The position numbers were made by a program, and so were the translations under genes. DNA of 64,000 bases, from positions 1 through 64,000 of the forward strand of contig NZ_JAQRFI010000022.1 of assembly GCF_028598805.1 (NCBI RefSeq). Direction: 5' to 3'. Within the stretch, counting starts at the first letter, position 1, and the number at the start of each line of letters is the position of its first letter. The notes under the pieces are model-generated. The model worked only from the letters and a program-made list of their open reading frames with translations. It was not told where the DNA came from and did not search any database. Shown one piece after another: positions 7,984-15,392 of this stretch. This stretch comes from Xenorhabdus yunnanensis. GTDB lineage: Bacteria; Pseudomonadota; Gammaproteobacteria; Enterobacterales; Enterobacteriaceae.

Positions 7984-8256
7984 ATGAGAACACAACCGAA
8001 AGAAACCCCGATTAATATACGGGCAAAAGCGTTTCAGCGGGAGCTTATTGACCACGCAGCAAGCCTGAGTTCAAAGACGCGAACGGATTTTATCTTGGAT
8101 GCCGCTTGTCGCGCAGCCGAAGAGTCCATACTAGAGCAGCGCCACTTTTTCGTTGACGACGAAAAATATCAAGCGTTCATGCAGATGTTGGAGAAACCCC
8201 TTGCTGAGAATGCGGGCTTTAAAAAACTGATGGAGTATAAAGCACCGTGGGAATAA
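7984..8256 (+). CDS. tacA: DUF1778 (TacA-type) antitoxin
   Basis: A 90-residue RHH antitoxin: NIRAKAFQRELIDHAASLSSKTRTDFILDAACRAAEE is a typical DUF1778 DNA-binding segment, and the tail (FFVDDEKYQAFMQMLEKP) is the conserved toxin-binding motif. It overlaps the acetyltransferase toxin gene by 10 bp. It is expected to bind the GCTACACA operator upstream. Confidence 0.92.
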   Translation: MRTQPKETPINIRAKAFQRELIDHAASLSSKTRTDFILDAACRAAEESILEQRHFFVDDEKYQAFMQMLEKPLAENAGFKKLMEYKAPWE

Positions 8257-8735
8257 GCGCACCGGAATTACTAACGGCTGAACATAATATCAATGATTTT
8301 TATTGTCAGCACGAAACATTAAATGAATGGCTTTCACGTCGGGCTTTAAAAAATAATAAGCTCGGTGCGAGCCGTACATTTGTTATTTGTAAGGAGGGTA
8401 CAAAAGACGTTATCGGTTATTACTGTCTAAGCGCGGGTTCAATTAATCATATTGAATCGATACCCGCGCTTAAACGTAATATGCCTAATCCTATTCCTGT
8501 CGTGCTTCTCGGTCGTCTGGCGGTCGATGTGAAGTATCAAGGAAAAAAGTTAGGCGCATTACTTCTTCAGGATGCGTGGAAACGTGTTGCTAGCACAGCA
8601 GAACAAGTAGGCATTTCAGCAATAATCGTCCACGCACTTGATGAGAACGCCCGAACGTTTTATACCCGTCTTGGTTTTACCCAATCACCGTTAGAACCCT
8701 ATACGTTGATGCTACCGCTAGGCAAACAAAAATAA
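8247..8735 (+). CDS. tacT: TacT-type GNAT toxin (aminoacyl-tRNA acetyltransferase)
   Basis: A 162-residue GNAT toxin. Family members acetylate the amino group of charged tRNAs and so stop translation. The acetyl-CoA loop is QGKKLG (residues 98-103) after the LGRLAVD strand, and Tyr139 in FYTRLGF matches the catalytic tyrosine of TacT/AtaT toxins. The start is GTG inside the antitoxin gene, which gives coupled, lower toxin translation. All key residues are present. Confidence 0.92.
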   Translation: MGISAPELLTAEHNINDFYCQHETLNEWLSRRALKNNKLGASRTFVICKEGTKDVIGYYCLSAGSINHIESIPALKRNMPNPIPVVLLGRLAVDVKYQGKKLGALLLQDAWKRVASTAEQVGISAIIVHALDENARTFYTRLGFTQSPLEPYTLMLPLGKQK

Positions 8736-8960
8736 CGTATATTCTTTGGAAGAGAATATTACAATCCCCCTTTTCATTTCCCTAACTTAAACTAAAAATA
8801 TAATGATAAAGTTTTAATATAATTTAATATTCTTAGATAAGAATTGATTATAAGAATTATTGAATACTGCGATAACTCGATGATAAAGTGATAAATAGTA
8901 TCTATAATGCCTTATGTTAAATATGCTTATTATCCATAGAAATATAAAAAGGAGTTTTGA
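8736..8960. other. AT-rich promoter region upstream of the Tlde1-like toxin gene
   Basis: This 225 bp is strongly AT-rich with TAATATAATT and TTATGTTAAATATGC stretches and no gene. The abrupt composition change compared with tacAT suggests a separately acquired cassette starts here. An AAGGAGTT ribosome site precedes the ATG at 8961. Confidence 0.4.
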
Positions 8961-9320
8961 ATGGCTTGGATTTATCATCAATATTCTGGCGACTTATATC
9001 ATAATGATAAATTAGTTTATCGAGGTGGCTACAGTGGTAAAGGGTCACATAAAAATAACCCTATGTCAGAATCAGTCAGAGGCAAAGGCCCTATTCCCAG
9101 AGGACGATATACGATTGGGGGCTATACCAGCAGTAAAGGGCCAATGACTATCATTCTAGAACCGCATAACAGTAATAATATGTATGGAAGAAACCTTTTC
9201 CGTATTCATGGGGATAGCCGAGAAAATCCGGGACAAGCGTCGGAAGGTTGTATTATTGTCGGGCCAGACGCAAGACGGGAAATTATCAGTTCTGTCGATA
9301 GAGAATTAATTGTGGAATAA
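8961..9320 (+). CDS. Tlde1/DUF2778-type L,D-transpeptidase-like toxin
   Basis: A 119-residue protein made almost entirely of a Tlde1-like domain: N-terminal YHQYSGDLYHND repeat-like strand, GYSGKG, a KGPIPRGRYTIGG turn and the catalytic block RIHGDSRENPGQASEGCI with His83 and Cys97. Tlde1 effectors of type VI secretion act in the periplasm of target cells, cleaving or swapping D-amino acids in peptidoglycan stem peptides. There is no signal peptide or secretion adaptor, so delivery would need a host secretion system or lysis. The next gene, 2 bp downstream, encodes a periplasmic protein, the usual place for the immunity factor. The catalytic pair is intact. Confidence 0.85.
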   Translation: MAWIYHQYSGDLYHNDKLVYRGGYSGKGSHKNNPMSESVRGKGPIPRGRYTIGGYTSSKGPMTIILEPHNSNNMYGRNLFRIHGDSRENPGQASEGCIIVGPDARREIISSVDRELIVE

Positions 9321-9322
9321 GT

Positions 9323-9724
9323 ATGAAAAAATTCATTTTGTTAGTATTGTTATGCGTTCCGGGTCTGGCAGTATCTGCAACCAAAGAGACCTCTCAAAAA
9401 GCGTTAGATTATTGTGCGACCGTTGAATCCTGGGCGGCGCAAAAAGTGATTGATGCGGAATGGAAGAAAAACAAACAACTGGATCGTGCGAAAGCATCCT
9501 CCTCTCTGCTTAACAGAACAAAATTAGTCAGAGGAAAGAATGCAATTCAATTAGGTGAGTGGGGACAATTGTATACTCAAACCATTGAAGTCTCTATTCC
9601 CTATATTGGTAATCAAAAAAAATCGACTCAGTTTCTTGTTTCGTCAATTATCTCAGCTGAGGAATGTTCCCTCACCGAACCTGCTTATATAGATATCACA
9701 CCAGGCCGTTATATTTTCAATTAA
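9323..9724 (+). CDS. Secreted immunity protein for the Tlde1-like toxin
   Basis: A 133-residue protein with a clear Sec signal peptide (MKKFILLVLLCVPGLAVSA, cleavage near residue 20). The mature part has two cysteines (in DYCATVES and AEECSLTEP) that could form a disulfide and a central strand-rich segment (QLYTQTIEVSIPYIG). Known Tlde1 immunity proteins are small, periplasmic and encoded next to the toxin, exactly this arrangement. The ATG lies 2 bp after the toxin stop. A terminator follows at 9735-9769, closing the two-gene unit. Confidence 0.78.
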   Translation: MKKFILLVLLCVPGLAVSATKETSQKALDYCATVESWAAQKVIDAEWKKNKQLDRAKASSSLLNRTKLVRGKNAIQLGEWGQLYTQTIEVSIPYIGNQKKSTQFLVSSIISAEECSLTEPAYIDITPGRYIFN

Positions 9725-9734
9725 AAAATAATAG

Positions 9735-9769
9735 ATAGCCCATGTTAATTATCATATGGGCTATTTTTA
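9735..9769 (+). terminator. Terminator of the toxin-immunity unit
   Basis: ATAGCCCAT and ATGGGCTAT form a 9 bp stem around a 12 nt loop, followed by a run of five T. It lies 10 bp after the immunity gene. Confidence 0.85.
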
Positions 9770-9778
9770 TCTACTCTA

Positions 9779-9808
9779 TTTGACATACACACCCTACCTG
9801 AGAAAATA
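9779..9808 (+). promoter_or_regulatory. Recurrent TTGACATAC promoter element, copy upstream of ardB
   Basis: TTTGACATAC, a CC-TAC core and TGAGAAAATA form a 30 bp block that recurs at 11720-11749 with 26 of 30 positions identical. Consensus TTGACA suggests a -35 region; AAAATA lies 17 bp downstream. Shared control of the antirestriction genes is inferred. Confidence 0.6.
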
Positions 9809-9890
9809 ACCTGACTGAATTAGATCAAACGATTATCGTTTGATTATCATCTACTTATCTTTAATAAATCAATTAATTGAGGAGTTACTT

Positions 9891-10322
9891 ATGCGCTCAG
9901 GTATAGAACCCATCACGAAAAAGAAAATCAGAGATGACAGAATGCTGGCTTTTTTACCACATCATTTTGGTCATTATTTTATGAACGCAGAGACATATCT
10001 TTATAATTGGATGGATAGATATGCAGAGGATTATAACGGTGATTCTTATTCATATTATGAACTATCCAACAGCTCAATATTAATTTGTCCTGATAGTGGC
10101 TATTCGTTATGGTCAGAAAATGGTTCATCTTTTGAAGATTTATCACCAGAACAAGTTGGTATTACGGCAACACTATTTTTACTGAATCATTTCATTTTTA
10201 AGACCTACCAACAGGAACCGAAAATGTCAGAGCAATTTAGTCAAAAATACGAGGGTTTAATGGATTATGGTGCAGGATTAGGGCAAGAAATCTGGGTACC
10301 GATACGCAGTTTAATTGATTGA
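9891..10322 (+). CDS. ardB: ArdB/KlcA-family antirestriction protein
   Basis: A 143-residue protein starting at 9891 behind a GAGGAG ribosome site. The family pattern is clear: RMLAFLPHHFGHYFMNAE, YLYNWMDRYAEDYNG, YYELSNSS, GITATLFLLNHF and YEGLMDYG all match the KlcA/ArdB layout. Members relieve host type I restriction of entering plasmid DNA, by a mechanism different from DNA mimicry. It sits in an island with ardA and small unknown genes, each preceded by a related promoter element, which fits early expression on entry. Confidence 0.92.
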   Translation: MRSGIEPITKKKIRDDRMLAFLPHHFGHYFMNAETYLYNWMDRYAEDYNGDSYSYYELSNSSILICPDSGYSLWSENGSSFEDLSPEQVGITATLFLLNHFIFKTYQQEPKMSEQFSQKYEGLMDYGAGLGQEIWVPIRSLID

Positions 10323-10368
10323 TTGATCGTCCTGTCTGACAAAATATTCCTTTCATAAAATAAAAACA

Positions 10369-10423
10369 GCACCTATCTCATTAATTTTATGGGCGATATC
10401 ACGCGTTCATTTGACATAGGTGC
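10369..10423 (+). promoter_or_regulatory. ardA promoter region with distal inverted repeat
   Basis: GCACCTAT (10369-10376) and ATAGGTGC (10416-10423) are perfect 8 bp complements 39 bp apart. The right arm is fused to TTGACA (10411-10416), again the TTTGACATA element. Looping repression or a hairpin active in single-stranded DNA are both possible. Confidence 0.5.
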
Positions 10424-10483
10424 ATATAAAAAGAGCATTGTACTCATCGAGAAAGAAATATTATTTATCTGTGAGGTATAGAT

Positions 10484-10993
10484 ATGACACCTTCTATTTT
10501 TGTAACGACAAAAAAATGTTTCGCGCAAGATCCAGCTAATGGTTTATGGTTTGATTTACTGGATTATTCGGATGAAGAAGACTTTTTAGAGAACGTTAAG
10601 GTTCTTTATAGGGAGCTGGATGAGGACGATACCTATTTTTTTTCCGATTGGACAGATATTCCCGAAGAAGTACTTAAAAAAGAGGGACATGTGAATTGGG
10701 AATATATAGATGTATTATCTGAATTAAGTGGCGATAGCCAAGACGCCTATTATGAATACTGTAAGAATCTTTTTTATATTTTTGATAAAGATACATTTGA
10801 AGACGCATATATTACCACGCTTGCGCCATCTGAATCTGAGTGCGATTTTATTATGCAGTATGCAAGTGATTTTTTAGATGATGAGGATATCCCCCAGGTA
10901 TGCAGGTTATATTTTAATTGGGATTCCTATACACAGGATCGGTTTATAGATACCTACACATGCTATGATCAACACGTTTTTTATCAAATATAA
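10484..10993 (+). CDS. ardA: ArdA antirestriction protein (DNA mimic)
   Basis: A 169-residue, strongly acidic protein, as expected for ArdA, which mimics B-form DNA and occupies the DNA site of type I restriction enzymes. It opens IFVTTKKCFAQ and has GLWFDLLDYSDEEDFLENVK, DIPEEVLKKEGHVNWEYID, and the conserved C-terminal block near residue 145 (PQVCRLYFNWDSYTQD), equivalent to the Y-I-D-W-x-x-Y-A-x-D motif of the family. Length matches typical ArdA (about 165-170). With ardB it gives two independent antirestriction activities. Confidence 0.9.
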   Translation: MTPSIFVTTKKCFAQDPANGLWFDLLDYSDEEDFLENVKVLYRELDEDDTYFFSDWTDIPEEVLKKEGHVNWEYIDVLSELSGDSQDAYYEYCKNLFYIFDKDTFEDAYITTLAPSESECDFIMQYASDFLDDEDIPQVCRLYFNWDSYTQDRFIDTYTCYDQHVFYQI

Positions 10994-11023
10994 TTAACGT
11001 ATGCTGATAATAGGAGAAAAGCG

Positions 11024-11296
11024 ATGGCAAAATTTATTACTTTGCCAGCCGGTCAGGTTGTGAATACGGCAAATATTGTTTATATAACGAATGTAATGAA
11101 AGTACAGCGTGATGTATCAGGTAATATTGTCACGATGACCCTAAAAGAAATTGAGAATGCCCCAGAGCAGCACTGGTATGCGTTTCGCGTAAATATGATC
11201 GATTATCATATCTGGGTATTCGGACAAAATGTTACCTCTGAACTTTCCGCTCAGAACGTTCGGAATAGTATCACCACGCAATTAATCACCGTCTAG
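11024..11296 (+). CDS. Unknown 90-residue protein in the antirestriction island
   Basis: The N-terminus reads MAKFITLPAGQVVNTANI, followed by alternating strands (ITNVMKVQRDVSGNIVTMTLKE, WYAFRVNMIDYHIWVFG). The pattern suggests a small beta-barrel rather than a helical DNA-binding protein. A TAGGAGAAAAG ribosome site is close. It lies 30 bp after ardA and 5 bp before the next gene, so it is probably in the ardA transcript. Function unknown; a counter-defence role is only guilt by association. Confidence 0.6.
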   Translation: MAKFITLPAGQVVNTANIVYITNVMKVQRDVSGNIVTMTLKEIENAPEQHWYAFRVNMIDYHIWVFGQNVTSELSAQNVRNSITTQLITV

Positions 11297-11301
11297 GAAT
11301 A

Positions 11302-11637
11302 ATGCCTATGTCAGAGCTTCAATTTGAAACGAGAACGTCGGCTGTTGTCTCTACCGCACACTTATCACAGTCAGACATAGAATTACTCACACAGTACAGT
11401 CAGAATGCCCCCGACGAAGGGGATATGGTTGTACGTATCCATAAGGAGGGAGTAGAAATCTGTCTGGCAACAGACGTACATTTAGAGTGTATGGAGAATA
11501 TAGCGAGTACGCTGGACTTATCTGATGGTTTTCTCAATAATCTCCAACGAGTAAAAGAGACGTTGCCAGACCTTTATTCTATCGTGTTTGATCAAGATGC
11601 TTTCTTAGTTTCCGGTTTAATCGAATTTGAGTGGTAG
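11302..11637 (+). CDS. DUF5983-like small protein
   Basis: A 111-residue protein; the start could also be the ATG at 11308. It resembles DUF5983, small proteins often found beside antirestriction and anti-defence genes: ST-HL near the N-terminus (AVVSTAHLSQSDIELL), a central VVRIHKEGVEICL strand and a C-terminus VSGLIEFEW matching the family ending G-L-x-x-Y/F-E-W. I recall the family pattern but could not test it here. It is followed by a terminator at 11683. Confidence 0.6.
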   Translation: MPMSELQFETRTSAVVSTAHLSQSDIELLTQYSQNAPDEGDMVVRIHKEGVEICLATDVHLECMENIASTLDLSDGFLNNLQRVKETLPDLYSIVFDQDAFLVSGLIEFEW

Positions 11638-11682
11638 TCCAAAAGTTGGGTGATGAATTACTCATTCCTATTCAGACTTTTT

Positions 11683-11711
11683 TAGCTCCATCACAATGGG
11701 GCTATTTTTTT
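11683..11711 (+). terminator. Terminator of the ardA transcript
   Basis: TAGCTCCAT and ATGGGGCTA pair (one G-T) around a 4 nt loop and are followed by seven T. Confidence 0.85.
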
Positions 11712-11719
11712 GTCCTTCA

Positions 11720-11749
11720 TTTGACATACAAACCGTACTTGAGAAAATA
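11720..11749 (+). promoter_or_regulatory. Recurrent TTGACATAC promoter element, second copy
   Basis: Same 30 bp block as 9779-9808 with four differences, 27 bp before the ATG at 11777. A weaker third copy (TTTTACATACAAATCCTATT) lies near 12940, before the phage early module. Confidence 0.6.
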
Positions 11750-11776
11750 GAGATATCTTTTCAAGAGGAGAAAACT

Positions 11777-12415
11777 ATGTCAGTTTCCTATAAAGAATCG
11801 AAACCTCGCTGTCTTGTCTGTAAAGGGCACGGATGTTTTATTTGTGATGAAACGGGTTTAATATCCGAATTAAGTTACTATAACGGATCAGTGTTGGCGA
11901 AAACTGTATTCAGTACATCTGATGTAGATGGCTTTATTATGGCTATCTGTGCAAAAATTGATGAGGTTATACAAAGTGGGATAAAGGTATGTTCCTTAGA
12001 AAAACAGCCACTTGATCAATTTATATGGCAATTAAAAAAGGAAATTATTGAGGATATCAATGACGACAATGTATCACATTCCGATATCGCTGCATGGTGG
12101 ATGCTGAATAAAGAAGCATTACCCACAAAAGAAGCAATAGAAGAATGTTACCTTTTAATTGAACTACGCACAGAGTGTGATATGGGTGAAGCGTGGTGTG
12201 AGGAGCGTAGATTTATTAGAGATGATTATTTTGACGATTATTGCATTGAAGAATTATATGATGTGGGGTATCTCACCTATCAGAATGCAAATATTAACAA
12301 ACCTTCATGGTTGGAACAGTTTATCGACCAGAAAAAATTAACGGATGCTATACAAAACGATTATCGTTTTATTCTTTTATCAAACGGAAAGGAATATTGG
12401 ATTTATAATCAGTAG
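11777..12415 (+). CDS. Unknown protein with N-terminal DnaJ-like cysteine knuckle
   Basis: A 212-residue protein; the start at 11777 follows AAGAGGAG. Residues 11-24 hold CLVCKGHGCFICDETG, a Cys-X2-Cys-X4-Cys-X2-Cys zinc knuckle like the CxxCxGxG repeats of DnaJ. The C-terminal 60 residues (DYFDDYCIEELYDVGY, PSWLEQFIDQKKLTDAIQNDYRFI, KEYWIYN) are acidic and resemble the ends of small plasmid anti-defence proteins, in which a W-x-x-x-I-D helix is followed by a Y-W-I/V strand. It has its own copy of the island promoter. I infer a counter-defence or early host-takeover role without knowing the target. Confidence 0.55.
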   Translation: MSVSYKESKPRCLVCKGHGCFICDETGLISELSYYNGSVLAKTVFSTSDVDGFIMAICAKIDEVIQSGIKVCSLEKQPLDQFIWQLKKEIIEDINDDNVSHSDIAAWWMLNKEALPTKEAIEECYLLIELRTECDMGEAWCEERRFIRDDYFDDYCIEELYDVGYLTYQNANINKPSWLEQFIDQKKLTDAIQNDYRFILLSNGKEYWIYNQ

Positions 12416-12591
12416 ATATTTACAAACTCAAAACTGGAGATTCATATCATGAAAACACAAGATAAACATTCCCGCCGTAAGCAGTGGGGTATTCAGATAT
12501 GAAATCACCCGCTTCGCATCGTTCAATTCTTATTTTCTCGTCGCAAGCGACGGGGAATTAAACCCTGAGAGATTAAAAAGAGAATTAAAAT
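12416..12591. other. Intergenic region with a broken reading frame
   Basis: It contains a 17-codon frame from 12450 (MKTQDKHSRRKQWGIQI) that stops at once and an overlapping 18-codon frame from 12500. Both look like debris of a small basic protein. The structured hairpin at 12535-12556 lies in the same stretch. Confidence 0.35.
12535..12556 (+). ncRNA. Conserved intergenic hairpin, copy 1 (covaries with 28476-28497)
   Basis: TTCTCGTCGC and GCGACGGGGA can pair around a short CAAG-type loop. The hairpin at 28476-28497 has the same length, loop and flanking TTCTC...GGGGA/GAGGA, but two stem pairs are changed compensatorily (G-C to A-T and T-A to C-G). No T-run follows, so it is not a simple terminator. 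Confidence 0.5.
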
Positions 12592-12918
12592 ATGAAAATG
12601 AAACTGGAGCATTATCAAGAATTAAAACGGCTATATGTTGATACAATAAAATCCGTTACTTCACCTGATGAAATCAATTTATCTGATACTTATGATCGTT
12701 ATTTAGAACAGGTAGATGCACCGAATGAACAGTGTAAGAATATTCGTTTACGTTGGCATTTTTATTTCATCGCAATAAATAAACCAGGAATTTATTCTGA
12801 CTATTATCAAAACGGACGAAGTGGATTTAGAGGAATATTGTATTCTTATTTGAATGACGATAACATTGATACTGCACTGAAAAAAATAGTAACAGAACTG
12901 AATTTTGAACAGAGTTAA
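12592..12918 (+). CDS. Unknown 108-residue protein
   Basis: A soluble, mostly helical protein (EHYQELKRLYVDTIK, SDTYDRYLEQVD, CKNIRLRWHFYFIAINKPG). No membrane segment or recognised motif. The strongly AT-rich coding sequence matches the accessory island rather than the phage module that follows, so I group it with the antirestriction genes. Function unknown. Confidence 0.55.
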   Translation: MKMKLEHYQELKRLYVDTIKSVTSPDEINLSDTYDRYLEQVDAPNEQCKNIRLRWHFYFIAINKPGIYSDYYQNGRSGFRGILYSYLNDDNIDTALKKIVTELNFEQS

Positions 12919-13003
12919 TAATATTTAACGTCCGTTTATTTTACATACAAATCCTATTGATCAATAATAAAAAGGAAACAAAAAGAAAACACAAGGAAAA
13001 TAT

Positions 13004-13099
13004 ATGGCAATTAAAACCTTTGTAGAAGTCACACAAGAGCAGGTTGTAAATTGGCATCAATATTTCCAGAGCATATTCTGTTCAGATCGGCATATGTAA
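13004..13099 (+). CDS. Possible 31-residue small protein at the head of the early module
   Basis: An ATG with an AAGGAAAA ribosome site opens a 31-codon frame (MAIKTFVEVTQEQVVNWHQY). It lies between the third TTTTACATAC element and the first phage gene, so it could be a leader peptide or a tiny early protein. Confidence 0.35.
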   Translation: MAIKTFVEVTQEQVVNWHQYFQSIFCSDRHM

Positions 13100-13111
13100 A
13101 GGCATACCGTT

Positions 13112-13723
13112 ATGCAACACACATTAAAAGAAGCTTATACTACACAGGAAAAGGCACGTCATGTTGCACAAAGAATGGCAAGTACAGCAGGCGTACCTAT
13201 TTGGATTTATCATCGAAAGCACAAATGGTTTGTCAGTGGTATGGTGAATTTGCACGGACACAATCCGATCATTCCAACGATCAAAGAATTCAGGCGCAAA
13301 CACCCGATTTATACTTACTGGAAACGAACCGATATCCCTACAGTCCATTACGTCAGCTTATATGCCGGAAAGTATTATATGCTTGTGGATAATGTGATTA
13401 CCACAGTCCCGTTTTATACGCTAGTCTATTTATTATCACAAGGAAGTATGTTAGTGATATCACGGACAGATGAGGATAATACAGCAAAAGAAGTGACGTA
13501 TTATTTGCGCCGTTATCTGACAGATCAGGTCTTATACCGTTCTGTCGGTTTTCGTGTCTTTATCGTTCTTGCTGATAAGGATTGGGATATTCTGAAAACA
13601 AAGATGTATAACGCTGCGTTGATTTATGACGCGCTATGGAAGCCACCGGTTGGTATAACACAGGAGGAATCATGGCACGTACCCCCGAATCAAAAGTTAA
13701 GAAACAGGTCGATAGTTTACTAG
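13112..13723 (+). CDS. Unknown first gene of the phage DNA-metabolism module
   Basis: A 203-residue protein that I do not recognise. It is basic and strand-rich (VPIWIYHRKHKWFVSGMV, YVSLYAGKYYMLVDNVITTVPFYTLVYLL) and then helical (VTYYLRRYLTDQVLYRS). The last 17 codons overlap the start of the nuclease gene at 13672, a sign of tight packing in a phage operon. No catalytic motif is evident. Role in DNA replication or takeover is inferred from position only. Confidence 0.6.
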   Translation: MQHTLKEAYTTQEKARHVAQRMASTAGVPIWIYHRKHKWFVSGMVNLHGHNPIIPTIKEFRRKHPIYTYWKRTDIPTVHYVSLYAGKYYMLVDNVITTVPFYTLVYLLSQGSMLVISRTDEDNTAKEVTYYLRRYLTDQVLYRSVGFRVFIVLADKDWDILKTKMYNAALIYDALWKPPVGITQEESWHVPPNQKLRNRSIVY

Positions 13724-14058
13724 CTCGTGTGGGTGCGTATGTTCTTACACCCACAACAGGCGGCTTTGGTCGCAGTGGTCATGCAGACAGAATATGTTGT
13801 GTGCCTGATGTGCAGGGCGGTCTAGGGTCATTTTTAGCTGTTGAAGTCAAAGCGGGAAAAAATAAACCCACGGCACTTCAATGCCGACGATTACTCTCGA
13901 CACTCGATGCAGGCGGTTATGCCGCTGTCGTGAATGAAACCAACCTGCCTGTATTTCATACGTGGCTGCGTGCCATTCATAACGGAACCCTTGATGGGCC
14001 ACGATACCTGTTGCCGAATGGGGTCACATTGTCTATTAATACAAAAGTTGGAAAATGA
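13672..14058 (+). CDS. VRR-NUC domain nuclease
   Basis: A 128-residue protein starting at 13672 behind CAGGAGGAAT. It is a stand-alone VRR-NUC (PD-(D/E)XK superfamily) nuclease: a basic first helix (ESKVKKQVDSLL), SGHADRICC with Asp39, FLAVEVKAG with Glu58 and Lys60, and KPTALQ with the family Gln70. Phage VRR-NUC proteins act on branched or structured DNA, probably as junction resolvases during replication and packaging. Length is normal for the stand-alone form and all catalytic residues are present. Confidence 0.88.
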   Translation: MARTPESKVKKQVDSLLARVGAYVLTPTTGGFGRSGHADRICCVPDVQGGLGSFLAVEVKAGKNKPTALQCRRLLSTLDAGGYAAVVNETNLPVFHTWLRAIHNGTLDGPRYLLPNGVTLSINTKVGK

Positions 14059-14121
14059 AAAACAACACGTTATGAATATGGTGTACGTCAGCAAATAGAA
14101 CCGCTAAAAAGAGAATTGATA

Positions 14122-15237
14122 ATGCACTTTGGTTCGGTCTGTTCAGGTATAGAGGCTACGAGTGTTGCATGGGAGCCATTAGGAATAATACCCGCATGGT
14201 TTAGTGAGACAGATGCCTTTCCTAGTGCCGTATTGCAGTATCGTTGGCCGCACATAACTAATCTTGGTGATATGATCTGTGTGGCGGATAAGATCATGAA
14301 TCAAAGTATAAATGCACCCGATATTCTTGTCGGAGGTACACCCTGTCAGGCATTCAGTATTGCCGGATTACGGGGCGGCCTCATTGATAAACGGGGGCAA
14401 TTAACCTTATCCTTTGTGGAGATAGCTAATGTCCTTGATCACGTCAGAGCGTCAAATACAGAATCCCCAGTTATCATTGTCTGGGAAAATGTTCCTGGCG
14501 TATTATCCAGCAAAGATAATGCTTTTGGATACTTTCTTGCTGGACTTGCCGGAGAAAACGTCCCCCTACAGCCGTCAGGGAAAAAATGGACGAACGCGGG
14601 TTTGGTGTCTGGTCCACAACGAACCGTCGCCTGGCGAGTGTTGGACGCGCAATATTTCGGTGTCGCCCAACGCCGTCGTCGCGTGTTTGTTGTCGCAAGT
14701 GCTAGAAGAGATGTCGATCCCGCCGAAATACTTTTTGAGTCCTACAGCGTGTGCGGGAATTTTGACGCGAGCCAAACGACGCAACAAAGTCTTACCCAAA
14801 GCGTTGGAAGAAGCACTCTTGGTAGTCACTGGGACTCTCTCACCTACCCGCATCCGACCTTAAACCAGAGCCATAATGAGGGCGGTATAGGAATGAGCAA
14901 CCAGGAAATTTTTTCACAAAGAGGAGGCGGCCTGATATCAACATACAGAATGCTGGCCTTTGGCGCGTATAAAAAAGACGAGATGTCTTCGACTCTGAAA
15001 TCCAGAGACTATAAAGATGCGACGGATTTGATAACCACACCCGATACCGTGCGTCGTTTAACCCCTATGGAATGTGAACGCTTGCAAGGTTTGCCAGATA
15101 ATCATACGCAAATTCCGTGGAAGGGTAAGTCTGCGATGGATTGCCCTGATGGACATCGTTATCGTGTAATCGGCAATGCAATGGCCGTTCCCGTAATGAG
15201 CTGGATTGGGAAACGTATTTTAATGCAGATGAGGTAA
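14122..15237 (+). CDS. dcm: C5-cytosine DNA methyltransferase
   Basis: A 371-residue enzyme, with the start at ATG 14122. Motif I is FGSVCSGIEATSVAW, motif IV GGTPCQAFS with catalytic Cys75, motif VI WENVPG, motif VIII QRRRRVFVVAS, and motifs IX-X RRLTPMECERLQG and YRVIGNAMAVPV. A recognition domain of about 100 residues lies between VIII and IX. It methylates cytosine in double-stranded DNA using S-adenosylmethionine; no cognate restriction enzyme is nearby. As an orphan in a phage replication module it probably protects phage DNA from host restriction. The overlapping frames in this gene are shadows. Confidence 0.95.
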   Translation: MHFGSVCSGIEATSVAWEPLGIIPAWFSETDAFPSAVLQYRWPHITNLGDMICVADKIMNQSINAPDILVGGTPCQAFSIAGLRGGLIDKRGQLTLSFVEIANVLDHVRASNTESPVIIVWENVPGVLSSKDNAFGYFLAGLAGENVPLQPSGKKWTNAGLVSGPQRTVAWRVLDAQYFGVAQRRRRVFVVASARRDVDPAEILFESYSVCGNFDASQTTQQSLTQSVGRSTLGSHWDSLTYPHPTLNQSHNEGGIGMSNQEIFSQRGGGLISTYRMLAFGAYKKDEMSSTLKSRDYKDATDLITTPDTVRRLTPMECERLQGLPDNHTQIPWKGKSAMDCPDGHRYRVIGNAMAVPVMSWIGKRILMQMR

Positions 15238-15392
15238 CACGATGAGAAAATTGGCTTCGGTCGTTATGTCCTGACCTCAGACAATGCGATATATACGTTA
15301 AATGAAAAGCGAGTTTATTAAAAGGTATTCTCAACAGTAAAGAAGATAATGGTGTCTTTCATAACCGTCATGAAATAAATCGAGGTGGTTGA
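15238..15392. other. Spacer after the methyltransferase with a coding-like remnant
   Basis: In the methyltransferase frame, after the stop, 27 codons remain open (15241-15318, reading KIGFGRYVLTSDNAIYTLNE) and look protein-like but have no start. It may be the tail of a decayed gene. Confidence 0.3.

Noticed and set aside
12450-12556. Short frames of 17 and 18 codons
   Set aside because: Both stop early and overlap a conserved hairpin; treated as debris.
14429-14863. Long frame inside the methyltransferase gene
   Set aside because: It lies in another frame within a clear C5 methyltransferase with all motifs, has no ribosome site, and its composition is not protein-like.
15241-15318. Open stretch after the methyltransferase stop
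   Set aside because: No start codon or ribosome site; kept only as a possible remnant.
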